From Chlorogloeopsis sp038404745 (GTDB taxonomy: Bacteria; Cyanobacteriota; Cyanobacteriia; Cyanobacteriales; Nostocaceae): 64,000 nt of DNA. The DNA lies in contig NZ_JAYKTT020000045.1 in NCBI RefSeq assembly GCF_038404745.2, positions 62,001 to 126,000 on the forward strand, given 5' to 3'. This document shows, one piece after another, positions 51,572-60,474 of the stretch. The position numbers were made by a program, and so were the translations under genes. Numbering within the stretch: position 1 is the stretch's first letter; each line of letters opens with the position of its first letter. The notes beneath the pieces were generated by a model. That model saw only the letters and a program-made list of their open reading frames with translations, had not been told where the DNA came from and did no database searches.

Positions 51572-51637
51572 GAACAGTGAACAGTGAACAGTGAACAGTA
51601 AACAGTAATCAGTGAAAAAATTGATAACTGATTACTG
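51572..51637. repeat. GAACAGT heptamer repeats and hairpin between convergent genes
   Basis: About four GAACAGT units in tandem, then variants (AAACAGT, AATCAGT). They are followed by a perfect 11 bp inverted repeat CAGTAATCAGT (51603-51613) with ACTGATTACTG (51627-51637). This is a short-tandem-repeat family element that may also terminate pepN. Confidence 0.8.
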
Positions 51638-51651
51638 ATAACTGACATTGC

Positions 51652-52566
51652 TTATACACCTACTTTTTGATTGAGTTGCAAAACCAGCACTGCTCCCAGA
51701 ACTAGAACACTGCCCAATATTTGTAGCGGTGTCAGAGCTTGCCCAAACCAAATCCAGGCAATAACAGCAGCGATCGCTGGTTCTAAGGTAGCTGCGATCG
51801 CTGCTCTGTCTGCTCTGACTCGCTGGATACCCCAGCAATAGAACAAAAAGGGAAGCAGTGTGCCGCCAACTCCTATAAACAACACTCCCAGTAAATTATT
51901 TGGTTGAATCAAGCTAGTGGGGAATCCTTGCGGAAGTTGAACCGCAATCCAAAATAAACTTGCCACGATGAAGCCTTTCAACATCACTGTTACGGCATCA
52001 TTAGCCATGCCCACCCTTTCTGCTAACAAAGTATAGGTTGCAAATAGAATCGCGCTGAGAATTGCACTGGCAAGCCCAATCCCGTCAAGCTTACTCACAT
52101 CACCCCCTGATACCTGAGCTACTAGCGCTACTCCCAAAATCGCAGCTATTACTGATGTACCTACAGAAAATGAGGGTAAACGCCTTGTGGTAAGTGCAAT
52201 CCACAGGATAATCAAGGCTGGAGCAGTATATTGAATCACAATCGCAACCGCAACCTCAAGCCGAGCGATCGCCAAGTAGTACGTAAAGTTTACTAACGCT
52301 AGAGCCAAGCCCAGCATCAAAATCCAACCGTTGATTTGAAAGTTTTTCCAAATGGATAGTTTTCGAGTTTGCAGTCCACTTAATACGCCCAATCCCACTG
52401 CTGAAATTGTGGCGCGAGCCTCTACCAACTCAAAGGGAGTAATCCCAGACTGGAAAAGCCCTTGAGCTACATTTGCTCCTACTGCCCACAAGATTGCGGC
52501 AAGGGCGATCGCGCCTAAACCCAGCAATGCAGAAGAGCGAAACTCTTTTTTGGAAGCAACTGCCAT
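51652..52566 (-). CDS. EamA/DMT-family transporter
   Basis: An inner-membrane permease of 304 residues with ten hydrophobic helices in two EamA (DUF6) repeats. The first is ALAAILWAVGANVAQGLF onward with FELVEARATISAVGL; the second is GIGLASAILSAILFATYTLL onward, ending in LQILGSVLVLGAVLVL. Members export metabolites such as amino acids, but the substrate cannot be predicted. ATG 52566 gives the family-sized protein; the TTG at 52626 adds 20 polar residues. It is convergent with pepN. Confidence 0.88.
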   Translation of the reverse strand: MAVASKKEFRSSALLGLGAIALAAILWAVGANVAQGLFQSGITPFELVEARATISAVGLGVLSGLQTRKLSIWKNFQINGWILMLGLALALVNFTYYLAIARLEVAVAIVIQYTAPALIILWIALTTRRLPSFSVGTSVIAAILGVALVAQVSGGDVSKLDGIGLASAILSAILFATYTLLAERVGMANDAVTVMLKGFIVASLFWIAVQLPQGFPTSLIQPNNLLGVLFIGVGGTLLPFLFYCWGIQRVRADRAAIAATLEPAIAAVIAWIWFGQALTPLQILGSVLVLGAVLVLQLNQKVGV

Positions 52567-52702
52567 TTTGAGTACGTGTTGTTGACAATAACCGATGTTA
52601 GGCGATCGCCAAGGATATAAAAGCAAAGGATTTTATGTTAGTGATAAGGTCATAACATGATCATTACCAAAATCACCACAACCAGATTGAAAGATAAAAT
52701 TA

Positions 52703-53290
52703 ATGCACGAATTTCCTGACTACATTACGCATTATTACGAACAAGGGAGCGACATTCTCAAAAACATTTGCAGTCATCCTGATGAAGTAGCGGAGGTGAT
52801 ACTAGCACATCTCAAAGAAAATGGTAAGCGTACGTGGCTACATCCTGGGTATCTTGAGGAACGGCGCACAGTTGAAGCATGGTTATACGAAGAGTTTGTG
52901 CGGAAGGGTAAAAAGCCATATCTCAAGCACCCGCTTTATTTTGTCTTAGGTGAAAACGATGACTTTTTTCAAAAAAATGGGTTTTTTAGCAATGCTAATC
53001 CTGCGAAATTAAGACTGCCTTTGTCACTTTTTACAAGTGACATGATTTCCTTCACATATCCTGATAGTATGCCAAGCTTGGCAATTGCCACAGTGGAGCG
53101 AGGTGAGGCATATCGGAAACCTTTTCACGGAAAGGTTTTTACTTTAGAAGAAATTAATGACATTGTGCAGACGTATGGATTGCCAGGGAACAAGTGGAAA
53201 AGTGAAGAGTATTGGCGCTATGACCGCTTTATTGAGGTACAAATATGGGATGATCGATCCATTTGGAATTTTTTGCAAATGTCGCAGTAA
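52703..53290 (+). CDS. Conserved-looking hypothetical protein
   Basis: A 195-residue soluble protein I do not recognise. It is rich in aromatic and charged residues (HPGYLEERRTVEAWLYEEFV; HPLYFVLGENDDFF; EEYWRYDRFIEVQIWDD) with no signal, membrane span or cysteine cluster. It has a start ATG, good codon use similar to neighbours, and a predicted alpha/beta mix. No operon partner lies close by. Confidence 0.75.
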   Translation: MHEFPDYITHYYEQGSDILKNICSHPDEVAEVILAHLKENGKRTWLHPGYLEERRTVEAWLYEEFVRKGKKPYLKHPLYFVLGENDDFFQKNGFFSNANPAKLRLPLSLFTSDMISFTYPDSMPSLAIATVERGEAYRKPFHGKVFTLEEINDIVQTYGLPGNKWKSEEYWRYDRFIEVQIWDDRSIWNFLQMSQ

Positions 53291-53468
53291 ACCATTTGTC
53301 AAGGTCAGAACACCGAATTGAATATAGTTATAAGCGAATTACCGAGTAGTATGATTACACAATTTTAATTTGACGATCAAGCTAAAAAAGAATTACAATA
53401 TAATATGATGCAATTAGTCCTTAAAAACAACTTATTTGAATTATCTTATCCATGTAGGAACAAGCTTT

Positions 53469-53690
53469 ATGCGATTAAAAAGATGGGAATCTCCCCGCCG
53501 ACAAGGCAGGAATAACAAGGGCAAAGGAGGCTCTGCAAGACAACGGCAACTCAAAAAACAACAGCAGATGCTTAGAAAAAGGTTGAAGACTGAAGGTAAA
53601 GAAGAAAAAAACAAATATCAAGAAAGGGGGGAAGTCAATCTAAACTTCTCCTTATTTTTTGACTTTTTGATGATAAAAATAAAGCTTTGA
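53469..53690 (+). CDS. Possible small basic protein
   Basis: A 73-codon frame beginning MRLKRWESPRRQGRNNKGKG, strongly basic in the first 50 residues (Arg/Lys/Gln-rich) with an unrelated hydrophobic end. No ribosome binding site stands out. It could be a nucleic-acid-binding small protein or a chance frame; I lean slightly to chance. Confidence 0.3.
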   Translation: MRLKRWESPRRQGRNNKGKGGSARQRQLKKQQQMLRKRLKTEGKEEKNKYQERGEVNLNFSLFFDFLMIKIKL

Positions 53691-54424
53691 ACTAAAATAA
53701 AAAATAATAATTTATTATCTAAATTAGATTTTTGCAGTTACTATTTATCTATTGAAACTGCTAGTTAGTCTGAAAATATAAATAACATTTGAATTCACAA
53801 GCAGAGTTGGCACTATTATTTGTAATTTGACTTTCTCGGCGATTAGAACCGCTATGGCTACGCAAATAGTGGTATGATAATTTTTTAAAAAATAAACAGT
53901 CAAAATTTAGGTTAAGTCATGCTTTTATGACTATTTTTCCTAAATTCCTCACAAGTTCCTCAAATTTTTGATTTATAACTCACGAGTGGAGAAGGTTAGG
54001 AATTATGATTTACTTCTAACTCTCCATCTCACCTCTTGAAAGAGGCAAAATATTATGTAGGAGCGTGGTTTATGGCGAGAAGATGGGCAACACTCCAGAA
54101 GGCAAAAAGGCAGCAGAGCATCTTGCTTCCAGATGTAGGTGGAATACCAAAGGAGCAAACCTCCCATCCTTTGGAAAGTCACTCTTCACCGATAAATCAT
54201 ACCTTGTATGAGAAGTTATCAGGTTACCTTGCAGATACTTCCAGAATGGCAGATTTAGCACATTCTCAATTTGGCGATCGCCACTGGGCAAGACAGAACA
54301 TAGCCAGATCCATAACTTAGTAGAAATAGTAAACGTTTGCTTTTATGATTGCACTCCTCACACCAACATCCTGAATTGAGAAACGCTCCTCAATGCGATC
54401 GCTTAACTGAGTTATGAATAGAAA
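53691..54424. other. Gap with no convincing gene
   Basis: AT-rich DNA to about 54020, then a 94-codon frame (54036-54320) of low coding quality. That frame may hold a short protein starting MARRWATLQKAKRQQ at ATG 54072, but I see no family or ribosome binding site. A GCGATCGCC lies near 54275 and GCGATCGC near 54397. Confidence 0.35.
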
Positions 54425-54458
54425 AAGCCCTATTCAAAATCGATTTGAACAGGGTTTA
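54425..54458 (-). terminator. Rho-independent terminator of the fasciclin gene
   Basis: On the minus strand CCCTGTTCAAA and TTTGAATAGGG form a stem with a short loop and a single internal mismatch pair, followed by CTTTTTC. It lies about 50 bases past the fasciclin stop codon. Confidence 0.85.
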
Positions 54459-54503
54459 TGGCTAAAAATTGTATGCCTACAGATACATAAAGAACTGCCA
54501 AAA

Positions 54504-55310
54504 TTATAAGTTAGGAGGCAATATTACTTGATCAATTGCATGGATGACGCCGTTACTACCCTTAATATCTGGTTTCACAACGTTAGCATCATTTACCATC
54601 ACGCTCTTGCCACCATCGGCTTTGACAGTGATTGGACTACCTTCAACGCTATTTACTTCGCCAGACTTTAGGTCAGTTGATAATACCTGACCAGATACCA
54701 CATGATAAGTCAAAATTTTGACCAAAACTTCTTTATTTTCTGGCTTCAACAAATCTTGTACAGCATCTGGTGGCAACTTAGCAAAAGCTGCATCTGTAGG
54801 TGCAAATACAGTAAAAGGCCCTTTGCCTTGTAAAGTTTCTGTTAATCCAGCTGCTTTCAAAGCTTTGGTTAACATCGTAAATTCTTTATTGGATTCTGCC
54901 AGAGCTACTAAATCTTTACCTTCTGTGCCTGTCGATGGTTGAGTTGGAGTTGTCTCTACTCCTGGTGCAGGAGCAGGGGCAGGTGTAGTTTCAGGGGTTG
55001 TAGGTGGAACTGCCGGAGTACTTCCAGGACAAGCAGCGCGATTATAAGGACACTCATCTAAAATACTCGGTCTAGGATTTAGTGGCCCTTGCCCCGTGTT
55101 TTGTGCTAAATTCTTCTGACTTAATGTTTTGCCCTTTGGCGCTGATGCAGGCGCACTCAGCGTGCGGCTATACGGATTTCCTTGGAAGACACTGTGTTGA
55201 GAATTGAGTGCATCGTTTGCTCCTACAGGTAACCCAATCAAAAGACTTGCGCTCGTCACTCCTGCTATACCAGCAAACTTTGTCAATAAATTGCTATAAT
55301 TTACCTTCAT
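54504..55310 (-). CDS. Exported fasciclin (FAS1) domain protein
   Basis: A 268-residue secreted protein from ATG 55310; a longer frame from 55346 is less likely. A signal peptide (KFAGIAGVTSASLLIGLPVG) is followed by a low-complexity region with CPYNRAACPG and a Pro/Thr/Ala-rich linker (about 90-130). One FAS1 domain completes it (LVALAESNKEFTMLTKALKA; GPFTVFAPTDAAFAKLP; LTYHVVSGQ; NGVIHAIDQVILP). FAS1 domains mediate adhesion; in cyanobacteria they are common in the envelope. A terminator follows. Confidence 0.92.
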   Translation of the reverse strand: MKVNYSNLLTKFAGIAGVTSASLLIGLPVGANDALNSQHSVFQGNPYSRTLSAPASAPKGKTLSQKNLAQNTGQGPLNPRPSILDECPYNRAACPGSTPAVPPTTPETTPAPAPAPGVETTPTQPSTGTEGKDLVALAESNKEFTMLTKALKAAGLTETLQGKGPFTVFAPTDAAFAKLPPDAVQDLLKPENKEVLVKILTYHVVSGQVLSTDLKSGEVNSVEGSPITVKADGGKSVMVNDANVVKPDIKGSNGVIHAIDQVILPPNL

Positions 55311-56084
55311 AAATTTTGTTTGGCTTAAATTTCCACACATTACCATAAAGATTTATAACATCTTGTTACGCAAAAAATCTAATTGTCTAAGTAAGTTTTG
55401 ACCAAATAAAGTAGTTGTGATGATAATATCCAAAGTCCTTATGATACTCATACTGAAGGCAATCAGGAGCATTAGCACAAACACAAAATATCAATAAAAT
55501 ATATATTGAGTAAATAGACTCTTAGGAACACTTATATGTTTCCTTCGAGCACAACTAGTTTTTGGGAATTGCAGACAAAGTATTTACTATATGGGAAAAA
55601 TTTAGCGTGTCCATCTAAAAAATGTTTACTGAAAACCTTTGCCGATTGGCGAGAATTTCAGTAATTTTGATTGCTAACCAAAAATTTTCCAAGTTTGTGC
55701 TCCGTTGTATAAATTTTACATTAAATCGCAGAAACTTTTAAGGATTAGAGTTTTTGATGGGTACGTTCAGAAACATTTCATCATTAGTTATGTAATGATG
55801 TATAAATACAATATTCAGAAAAAAGCTGTTAATTATACTAGTAAAATTTTTACTATGATCACTTATGTAATCAAATAACTTATTGCAATCAACACATAGA
55901 AAATTTTCAAACAATATTATCAATATGCAAGTATTTTTGCTTAACTTGACACGAATATAAATCTAAGTCTAACTAATGCTTAAAATTCTGGACATTTTAT
56001 ATTGAAATTGTTTTCAAATATGATTAATTTTTATGAAGGTAAAACTGTAAAATTAAAGCATCAACGATACACAGGGTATGTTCA
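55311..56084. other. AT-rich intergenic region, no gene seen
   Basis: About 770 bases. The only notable frame (55738-55923, minus) is a low-complexity Phe/Asn/Ile-rich shadow. No repeats or RNA signals stand out. It should contain divergent promoters for the fasciclin and GST genes. Confidence 0.45.
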
Positions 56085-56882
56085 ATGTTAGAATTGTATC
56101 AATTTGAACTATCTCAATACTCAGAAAAAGTACGTTTAATTCTCGACTATAAAGGTTTGGAATATCGTAAAATCGAGGTTACGCCTGGAATAGGACAGGT
56201 AGAGCTCTTTCGTTTAACTGGTCAGCGGCAAGTTCCCGTACTTAAAGATGGCTATCAATATATAGTTGACTCTACTGACATAGCCAAGTACTTGGACTTA
56301 CATTATCCCGATCGCCCACTGATTCCACAAGATTCCAAAAAGCGAGGTTTGTGCTTAATGATGGAAGAGTGGGCAGATGAATCAATCGGCATCAAAGGAA
56401 GAAAGGCACTCTTTTCTGCCATTAGTCAAGATCAAAATTTCCGCAAAGCTTTGTTACCTCATTCTGTTCCAGATGTCTTCAAAACTTTTGTAGAAGGAGT
56501 GCCAAACGATGTACTCAAACTTTTGGGCTTTGGAGTTGGTTATAGTCCAGAGGCAGTACAAAGAGCGATCGCCGATTTGAAACAAGACTTGGAAGCTTTA
56601 TGCCTACTATTGGCAGACAGTCCTTACTTATTAGGAGATGAACCAACTCTGGCAGATTTTGCAGTAGCAGGTTTATCTATATTATTAAAATTCCCTGATG
56701 GCCCTTATCTGGATTTGCCAGTCAGCATTAGAGGCAAAGGAGTACTTGGTTTAGCAGACAATCCTGCCTATGAACCATTCTTTGTGTGGCGCGATCGCCT
56801 TTACGCCCAATTCCGTAAACCAACACTGGGTTCTGGATTTTCCACTGGTACAACTGCGCCTACTTCGATTCAAATTGAGTAA
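56085..56882 (+). CDS. Glutathione S-transferase family protein
   Basis: A 265-residue cytosolic GST. The N-terminal thioredoxin-fold domain is LYQFELSQYSEKVRLILDYK through QRQVPVLKDGYQYIVDSTDI, where V-P-V and the D-S-T-D glutathione-binding turn are the family signatures. The helical C-terminal domain (about 90-240) contains PYLLGDEPTLADFAVAGL. The active site looks to be Ser/Tyr in SQYSEK rather than Cys. Substrate unknown; detoxification or redox roles are typical. Confidence 0.9.
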   Translation: MLELYQFELSQYSEKVRLILDYKGLEYRKIEVTPGIGQVELFRLTGQRQVPVLKDGYQYIVDSTDIAKYLDLHYPDRPLIPQDSKKRGLCLMMEEWADESIGIKGRKALFSAISQDQNFRKALLPHSVPDVFKTFVEGVPNDVLKLLGFGVGYSPEAVQRAIADLKQDLEALCLLLADSPYLLGDEPTLADFAVAGLSILLKFPDGPYLDLPVSIRGKGVLGLADNPAYEPFFVWRDRLYAQFRKPTLGSGFSTGTTAPTSIQIE

Positions 56883-56945
56883 TTAGTTAGTAGTTAGTAA
56901 GGACGAGTTTCAATAGATATATTATTTTTTCAGACTACTAAAATT

Positions 56946-57146
56946 ATGGCTAAACCTGTCCGTATAGTGGTTAATGATTTAGTAATTCCTGCCTATTGCC
57001 ACTTGTTCCTTGGGAGAACGCTGAGTTTTCCATTAAAATTTTGTACTAAATTTGGTGTCGCCAAAATTTTCCTCGATTATTTAAGTAAAATGGCGAGATC
57101 AACCCAATTACGTAAACAAGTGTTAAAAAAGTATTTTCTCAACTAA
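56946..57146 (+). CDS. Small hypothetical protein
   Basis: A 66-codon frame, MAKPVRIVVNDLVIPAYCHL, with a basic tail. No family is recognised and no clear ribosome binding site precedes it. It sits between the GST gene and a dispersed inverted repeat and could be a fragment of a larger gene. Confidence 0.35.
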   Translation: MAKPVRIVVNDLVIPAYCHLFLGRTLSFPLKFCTKFGVAKIFLDYLSKMARSTQLRKQVLKKYFLN

Positions 57147-57155
57147 CAACTGTAC

Positions 57156-57215
57156 GGGCGGGTTTGAACAGCAATCTCTCTCAATTAACGAAATAACTTT
57201 TATATAAACCCGCCC
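57156..57215. repeat. Inverted repeat GGGCGGGTTT/AAACCCGCCC
   Basis: Perfect 10 bp arms (57156-57165 and 57206-57215) enclose 40 bases. The unit resembles a multicopy repeat that I recall from Nostocales intergenic regions. Confidence 0.75.
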
Positions 57216-57315
57216 CTCCTAATTACTAACAGTCCTAATAGAAAATAATGTTTATCCATGCCCATCTACTTAAAATTCAACATAAAATAAGGCACGTAAG
57301 TATGTAATTAATGAA

Positions 57316-59049
57316 ATGAATTTAGGACAGCCATTAGGTTCAGTCATACAAGGTTCTCTCATCGGCGGATTAGAAGTGCGATTGCACCCTGATATTTCTG
57401 TTGAAGATATGCGGGTGGGCAAATTTCTAGTTGTGCAAGGTATGCGATCGCGTTTTTTCTGCATGCTAACAGATGTGGCACTGGGAACCGCGAACCAAAG
57501 AATTATCGCTAATCCTCCTAGTTGGGAAGATACTTTTTTGCGAGAAGTTTTAGCCGGTAGTGGTACTTATGGCACCATCAATCTGGCACCCATGCTCATG
57601 TTTACCCCTGAATCTAATGAATCTTTTTCGGCTACAAATGGTAAATCTGCAAATCCTTTTGTGCCGTCATCGGTGACAGGATTGGCATCATTCCAGCCCC
57701 AAACAAGCACAACTATGGAATTGATGCCAGTCAAAACTATTCCCACTCATTTTAGCCAAGTTTACGAAGCCTCAGAAGAAGATTTTCGCCGCGTATTCGG
57801 CTGGGAAGACGATCCCCACAGAAAAAACTTTTCTATCGGTAAACCACTAGATATGGATGTACCGGTATGCATCGATTTAAATCGCTTTGTTGAACGTAGC
57901 AATGGCGTCTTTGGTAAATCTGGAACAGGTAAATCTTTTTTGACACGCTTACTTTTAGCAGGAACAATTCGTAAAAACGCGGCAGTAAATTTAATTTTTG
58001 ATATGCACTCCGAGTACGGTTGGGAAGCTGTATCGGAAGGAAAACAATTCAGTACAGTTAAAGGTTTAAAGCAACTTTTCCCCAGCAAAGTAGAAGTATA
58101 CACGCTCGATCCAGAATCGACCAAGCGTCGCGGCGTTCCTCATGCTCAAGAACTTTACCTGAGTTACGACCAAATTGAAGTTGAAGATGTTAAATTATGC
58201 TCTCGCGATTTAGGACTTTCGGAAGCCAGTATTGATAACGCCAATATTCTCTATGCCGAATTTGGCAAATCTTGGATTCTGCAATTATTGAACATGACCA
58301 ACGAGGAAATCAAGCTTTTCTGTGAAGAGAAGCGGGGGCACCAAGGTTCGATTACTGCATTGCAGCGCAAACTCTATCGGCTGGAAAATTTAAAATATAT
58401 GCGTGCTGCTTGTCCGCACAACTATATCAATCAAGTTATGCGTTCAATAGAAACGGGTAAGAACGTTGTGATTGAGTTTGGTTCCCAGTCAGATATGCTT
58501 TCCTATATGTTGGTGACGAATATGATTACCCGTCGTATCCACCATTATTACGTCAGTAAAGCAGAAAAGTTTTTGCAGACAAAAAATCCTAACGATAAAC
58601 CAACACAATTAATGATTACTATTGAGGAAGCACACCGTTTCCTTGACCCTGCCATAGTCCAAAGTACTATTTTTGGCACGATCGCCCGCGAAATGCGCAA
58701 GTACTTTGTCACGCTGTTGGTAGTCGATCAACGCCCATCAGGGATAGATAATGAAGTCATGTCCCAGATTGGTACTCGCGTCACTGCCTTACTTAATGAT
58801 GAAAAAGATATTGACGCAATTTTTACAGGCGTATCTGGTGCTGGCAGTCTCAAATCAGTATTAGCAAAGTTAGACTCCAAGCAACAAGCCTTAGTTTTAG
58901 GTCATGCCGTTCCCATGCCAGTAGTAGTACGTACTCGTCCTTACGACGCACAATTCTACACTGAAATTGGTGATGCTGCTTGGGAAGAAAAATCAGATGA
59001 GGAAGTTTTTGCTGCTGCTGATTTAGCTAAGGCAGATCTTGGATTTTAA
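57316..59049 (+). CDS. HerA-like ATPase (DUF87 family)
   Basis: A 577-residue P-loop ATPase. An N-terminal HAS-barrel-like region (about 1-120) precedes Walker A G200-K-S-G-T-G-K206-S207 and an FDMHSEYGWEAV segment typical of HerA/VirD4-like motors. Walker B with catalytic Glu is LMITIEEAHRF (about 432-442), and an arginine-finger-like REMRKYFVTLLVVDQRPSGI follows. HerA proteins translocate DNA and partner with NurA nuclease in archaea. No NurA, SIR2 or other nuclease gene adjoins it here, so its partner is unknown. Confidence 0.88.
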   Translation: MNLGQPLGSVIQGSLIGGLEVRLHPDISVEDMRVGKFLVVQGMRSRFFCMLTDVALGTANQRIIANPPSWEDTFLREVLAGSGTYGTINLAPMLMFTPESNESFSATNGKSANPFVPSSVTGLASFQPQTSTTMELMPVKTIPTHFSQVYEASEEDFRRVFGWEDDPHRKNFSIGKPLDMDVPVCIDLNRFVERSNGVFGKSGTGKSFLTRLLLAGTIRKNAAVNLIFDMHSEYGWEAVSEGKQFSTVKGLKQLFPSKVEVYTLDPESTKRRGVPHAQELYLSYDQIEVEDVKLCSRDLGLSEASIDNANILYAEFGKSWILQLLNMTNEEIKLFCEEKRGHQGSITALQRKLYRLENLKYMRAACPHNYINQVMRSIETGKNVVIEFGSQSDMLSYMLVTNMITRRIHHYYVSKAEKFLQTKNPNDKPTQLMITIEEAHRFLDPAIVQSTIFGTIAREMRKYFVTLLVVDQRPSGIDNEVMSQIGTRVTALLNDEKDIDAIFTGVSGAGSLKSVLAKLDSKQQALVLGHAVPMPVVVRTRPYDAQFYTEIGDAAWEEKSDEEVFAAADLAKADLGF

Positions 59050-59154
59050 ACAGTCAAAATTAACTATTTCTATATCTATATGACTGAAATCTGATTAAGA
59101 TAGTGCTTCTATCTCTGTAACTATATAAAAAATACCGAAATCTTAAAGTATAAT

Positions 59155-60474
59155 TTATTCACGAACGCATGACGCTCCAACCAAACTCAACGACCACCAA
59201 GCTAGATGCGTATACTGGGCGCACTCAAACCAGGTAAAAGTAAACACAATGTAGGCAATTACCACCGCCTCAATCCCCCGGCAAGGCGACTTGATAACCA
59301 GCCATAGACCCAATCCTAACAGCGATAAGTAAGACACTAATCCTAGTACACCTACTGATAAAATTGTATCTAAAATCAAATTGTGTGCTTTCACCGTGGG
59401 TAACGCTTGCCTGCCACGCTGCCCATCAAAGCCCTGGTAATCAAAAGTAAAATCGCCCAAGCGAGTAATCTTCACCCATTTAACCGATTTAGAATTGATG
59501 ACGTGGGGATAAGCAGTACCAAAACCATTCATACCCCAACCGAGTAAAGGACGTTTACTGATACCGCGTTGTGATATCTCCCACAGATATACTCGGTCTG
59601 ATGTTAGTTGTTTGAGAATCTTGGTATTGCTATCAAAGTTGAATCGATTAAGTGTTTCAATATTGCGAGTCAAGGAAACTGCACCGACAAACAACAAAGC
59701 CACTAACACAGTGCAGAGCATAAAGGAGCGTACTTGTTTGCCCAGAGGGAACTGGTAGAGCCAATAAACTCCTGCTACAACAAAAGCTAGTATTCCCGCC
59801 CTAGTTTGAGTCAATAGCAGTGCAGGGATAATTAGGATACTAGCCATAGCAGCATAACGAGTACTCAGCCACCGCCATTGCCAACCAATAAGCGTCATCA
59901 CTGCCACTGCTGCTAGCACAAATGAAGCATGACCGCGATGAGAATACAAGCCGATTGGCTGTTGATTTTGGAAAATGGTACTAGCCAGGATATTATCTAG
60001 TAGTAGTTGCCCGCTTGTAGCAGTGTAGTCGATGCGCCAGTTAATAACTTGAGGAAAGATACTCAAGGCAAGGATAACACCGCCAATGACTAAACCAATG
60101 AATTGAGAACGGGCTAATTCAGGATGCAGTCTTAGTAGTAGGCTATTGCTGAGAGTGAAGATGGCGATTAGTAACCAGTAAAGCAAGCCATCACCCATCT
60201 GCTCTTGACCGAATAGGGAACGTAAGGGGAAGGGACTAGTAACAGTTGCGATTAACCCTATTGCCAGAAATATTTCCCACAGCAGTTTGCTGAGTTTCCA
60301 ACTTTGAGGAATTTTAAGGGTGTCTTTTTCTTCCCACAGATAAAGGAAGTTGAGTATACAGATCAGGAGGATTGCAAATACTTTTGGCTGAGTCCAAATT
60401 TCCCCGCGCATTTTACCGAATGGGTTGATGAGAATGATGCTGAGGGAAAATAGTACGGTGTAGAGGTGTTTCAC
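59155..60474 (-). CDS. O-antigen ligase family membrane protein (Wzy/WaaL-like)
   Basis: A polytopic protein of 439 residues with about eleven hydrophobic helices and the family's large periplasmic loop (about 270-350). The loop includes DRVYLWEISQRGISKRPLLG with the W-G-M-N-G-F-G signature and the Wzy_C core, and HNLILDTILSVGVLGLVSYL follows. It would ligate or polymerise polysaccharide at the inner membrane. Its GTG start overlaps the TGA stop of the upstream PEP-CTERM gene (GTGA), so the two proteins are made together. Confidence 0.88.
   Translation of the reverse strand: MKHLYTVLFSLSIILINPFGKMRGEIWTQPKVFAILLICILNFLYLWEEKDTLKIPQSWKLSKLLWEIFLAIGLIATVTSPFPLRSLFGQEQMGDGLLYWLLIAIFTLSNSLLLRLHPELARSQFIGLVIGGVILALSIFPQVINWRIDYTATSGQLLLDNILASTIFQNQQPIGLYSHRGHASFVLAAVAVMTLIGWQWRWLSTRYAAMASILIIPALLLTQTRAGILAFVVAGVYWLYQFPLGKQVRSFMLCTVLVALLFVGAVSLTRNIETLNRFNFDSNTKILKQLTSDRVYLWEISQRGISKRPLLGWGMNGFGTAYPHVINSKSVKWVKITRLGDFTFDYQGFDGQRGRQALPTVKAHNLILDTILSVGVLGLVSYLSLLGLGLWLVIKSPCRGIEAVVIAYIVFTFTWFECAQYTHLAWWSLSLVGASCVRE

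Noticed and set aside
54036..54320. 94-codon ORF as a gene
   Set aside because: No ribosome binding site and no recognisable motifs; mentioned only in the gap description.
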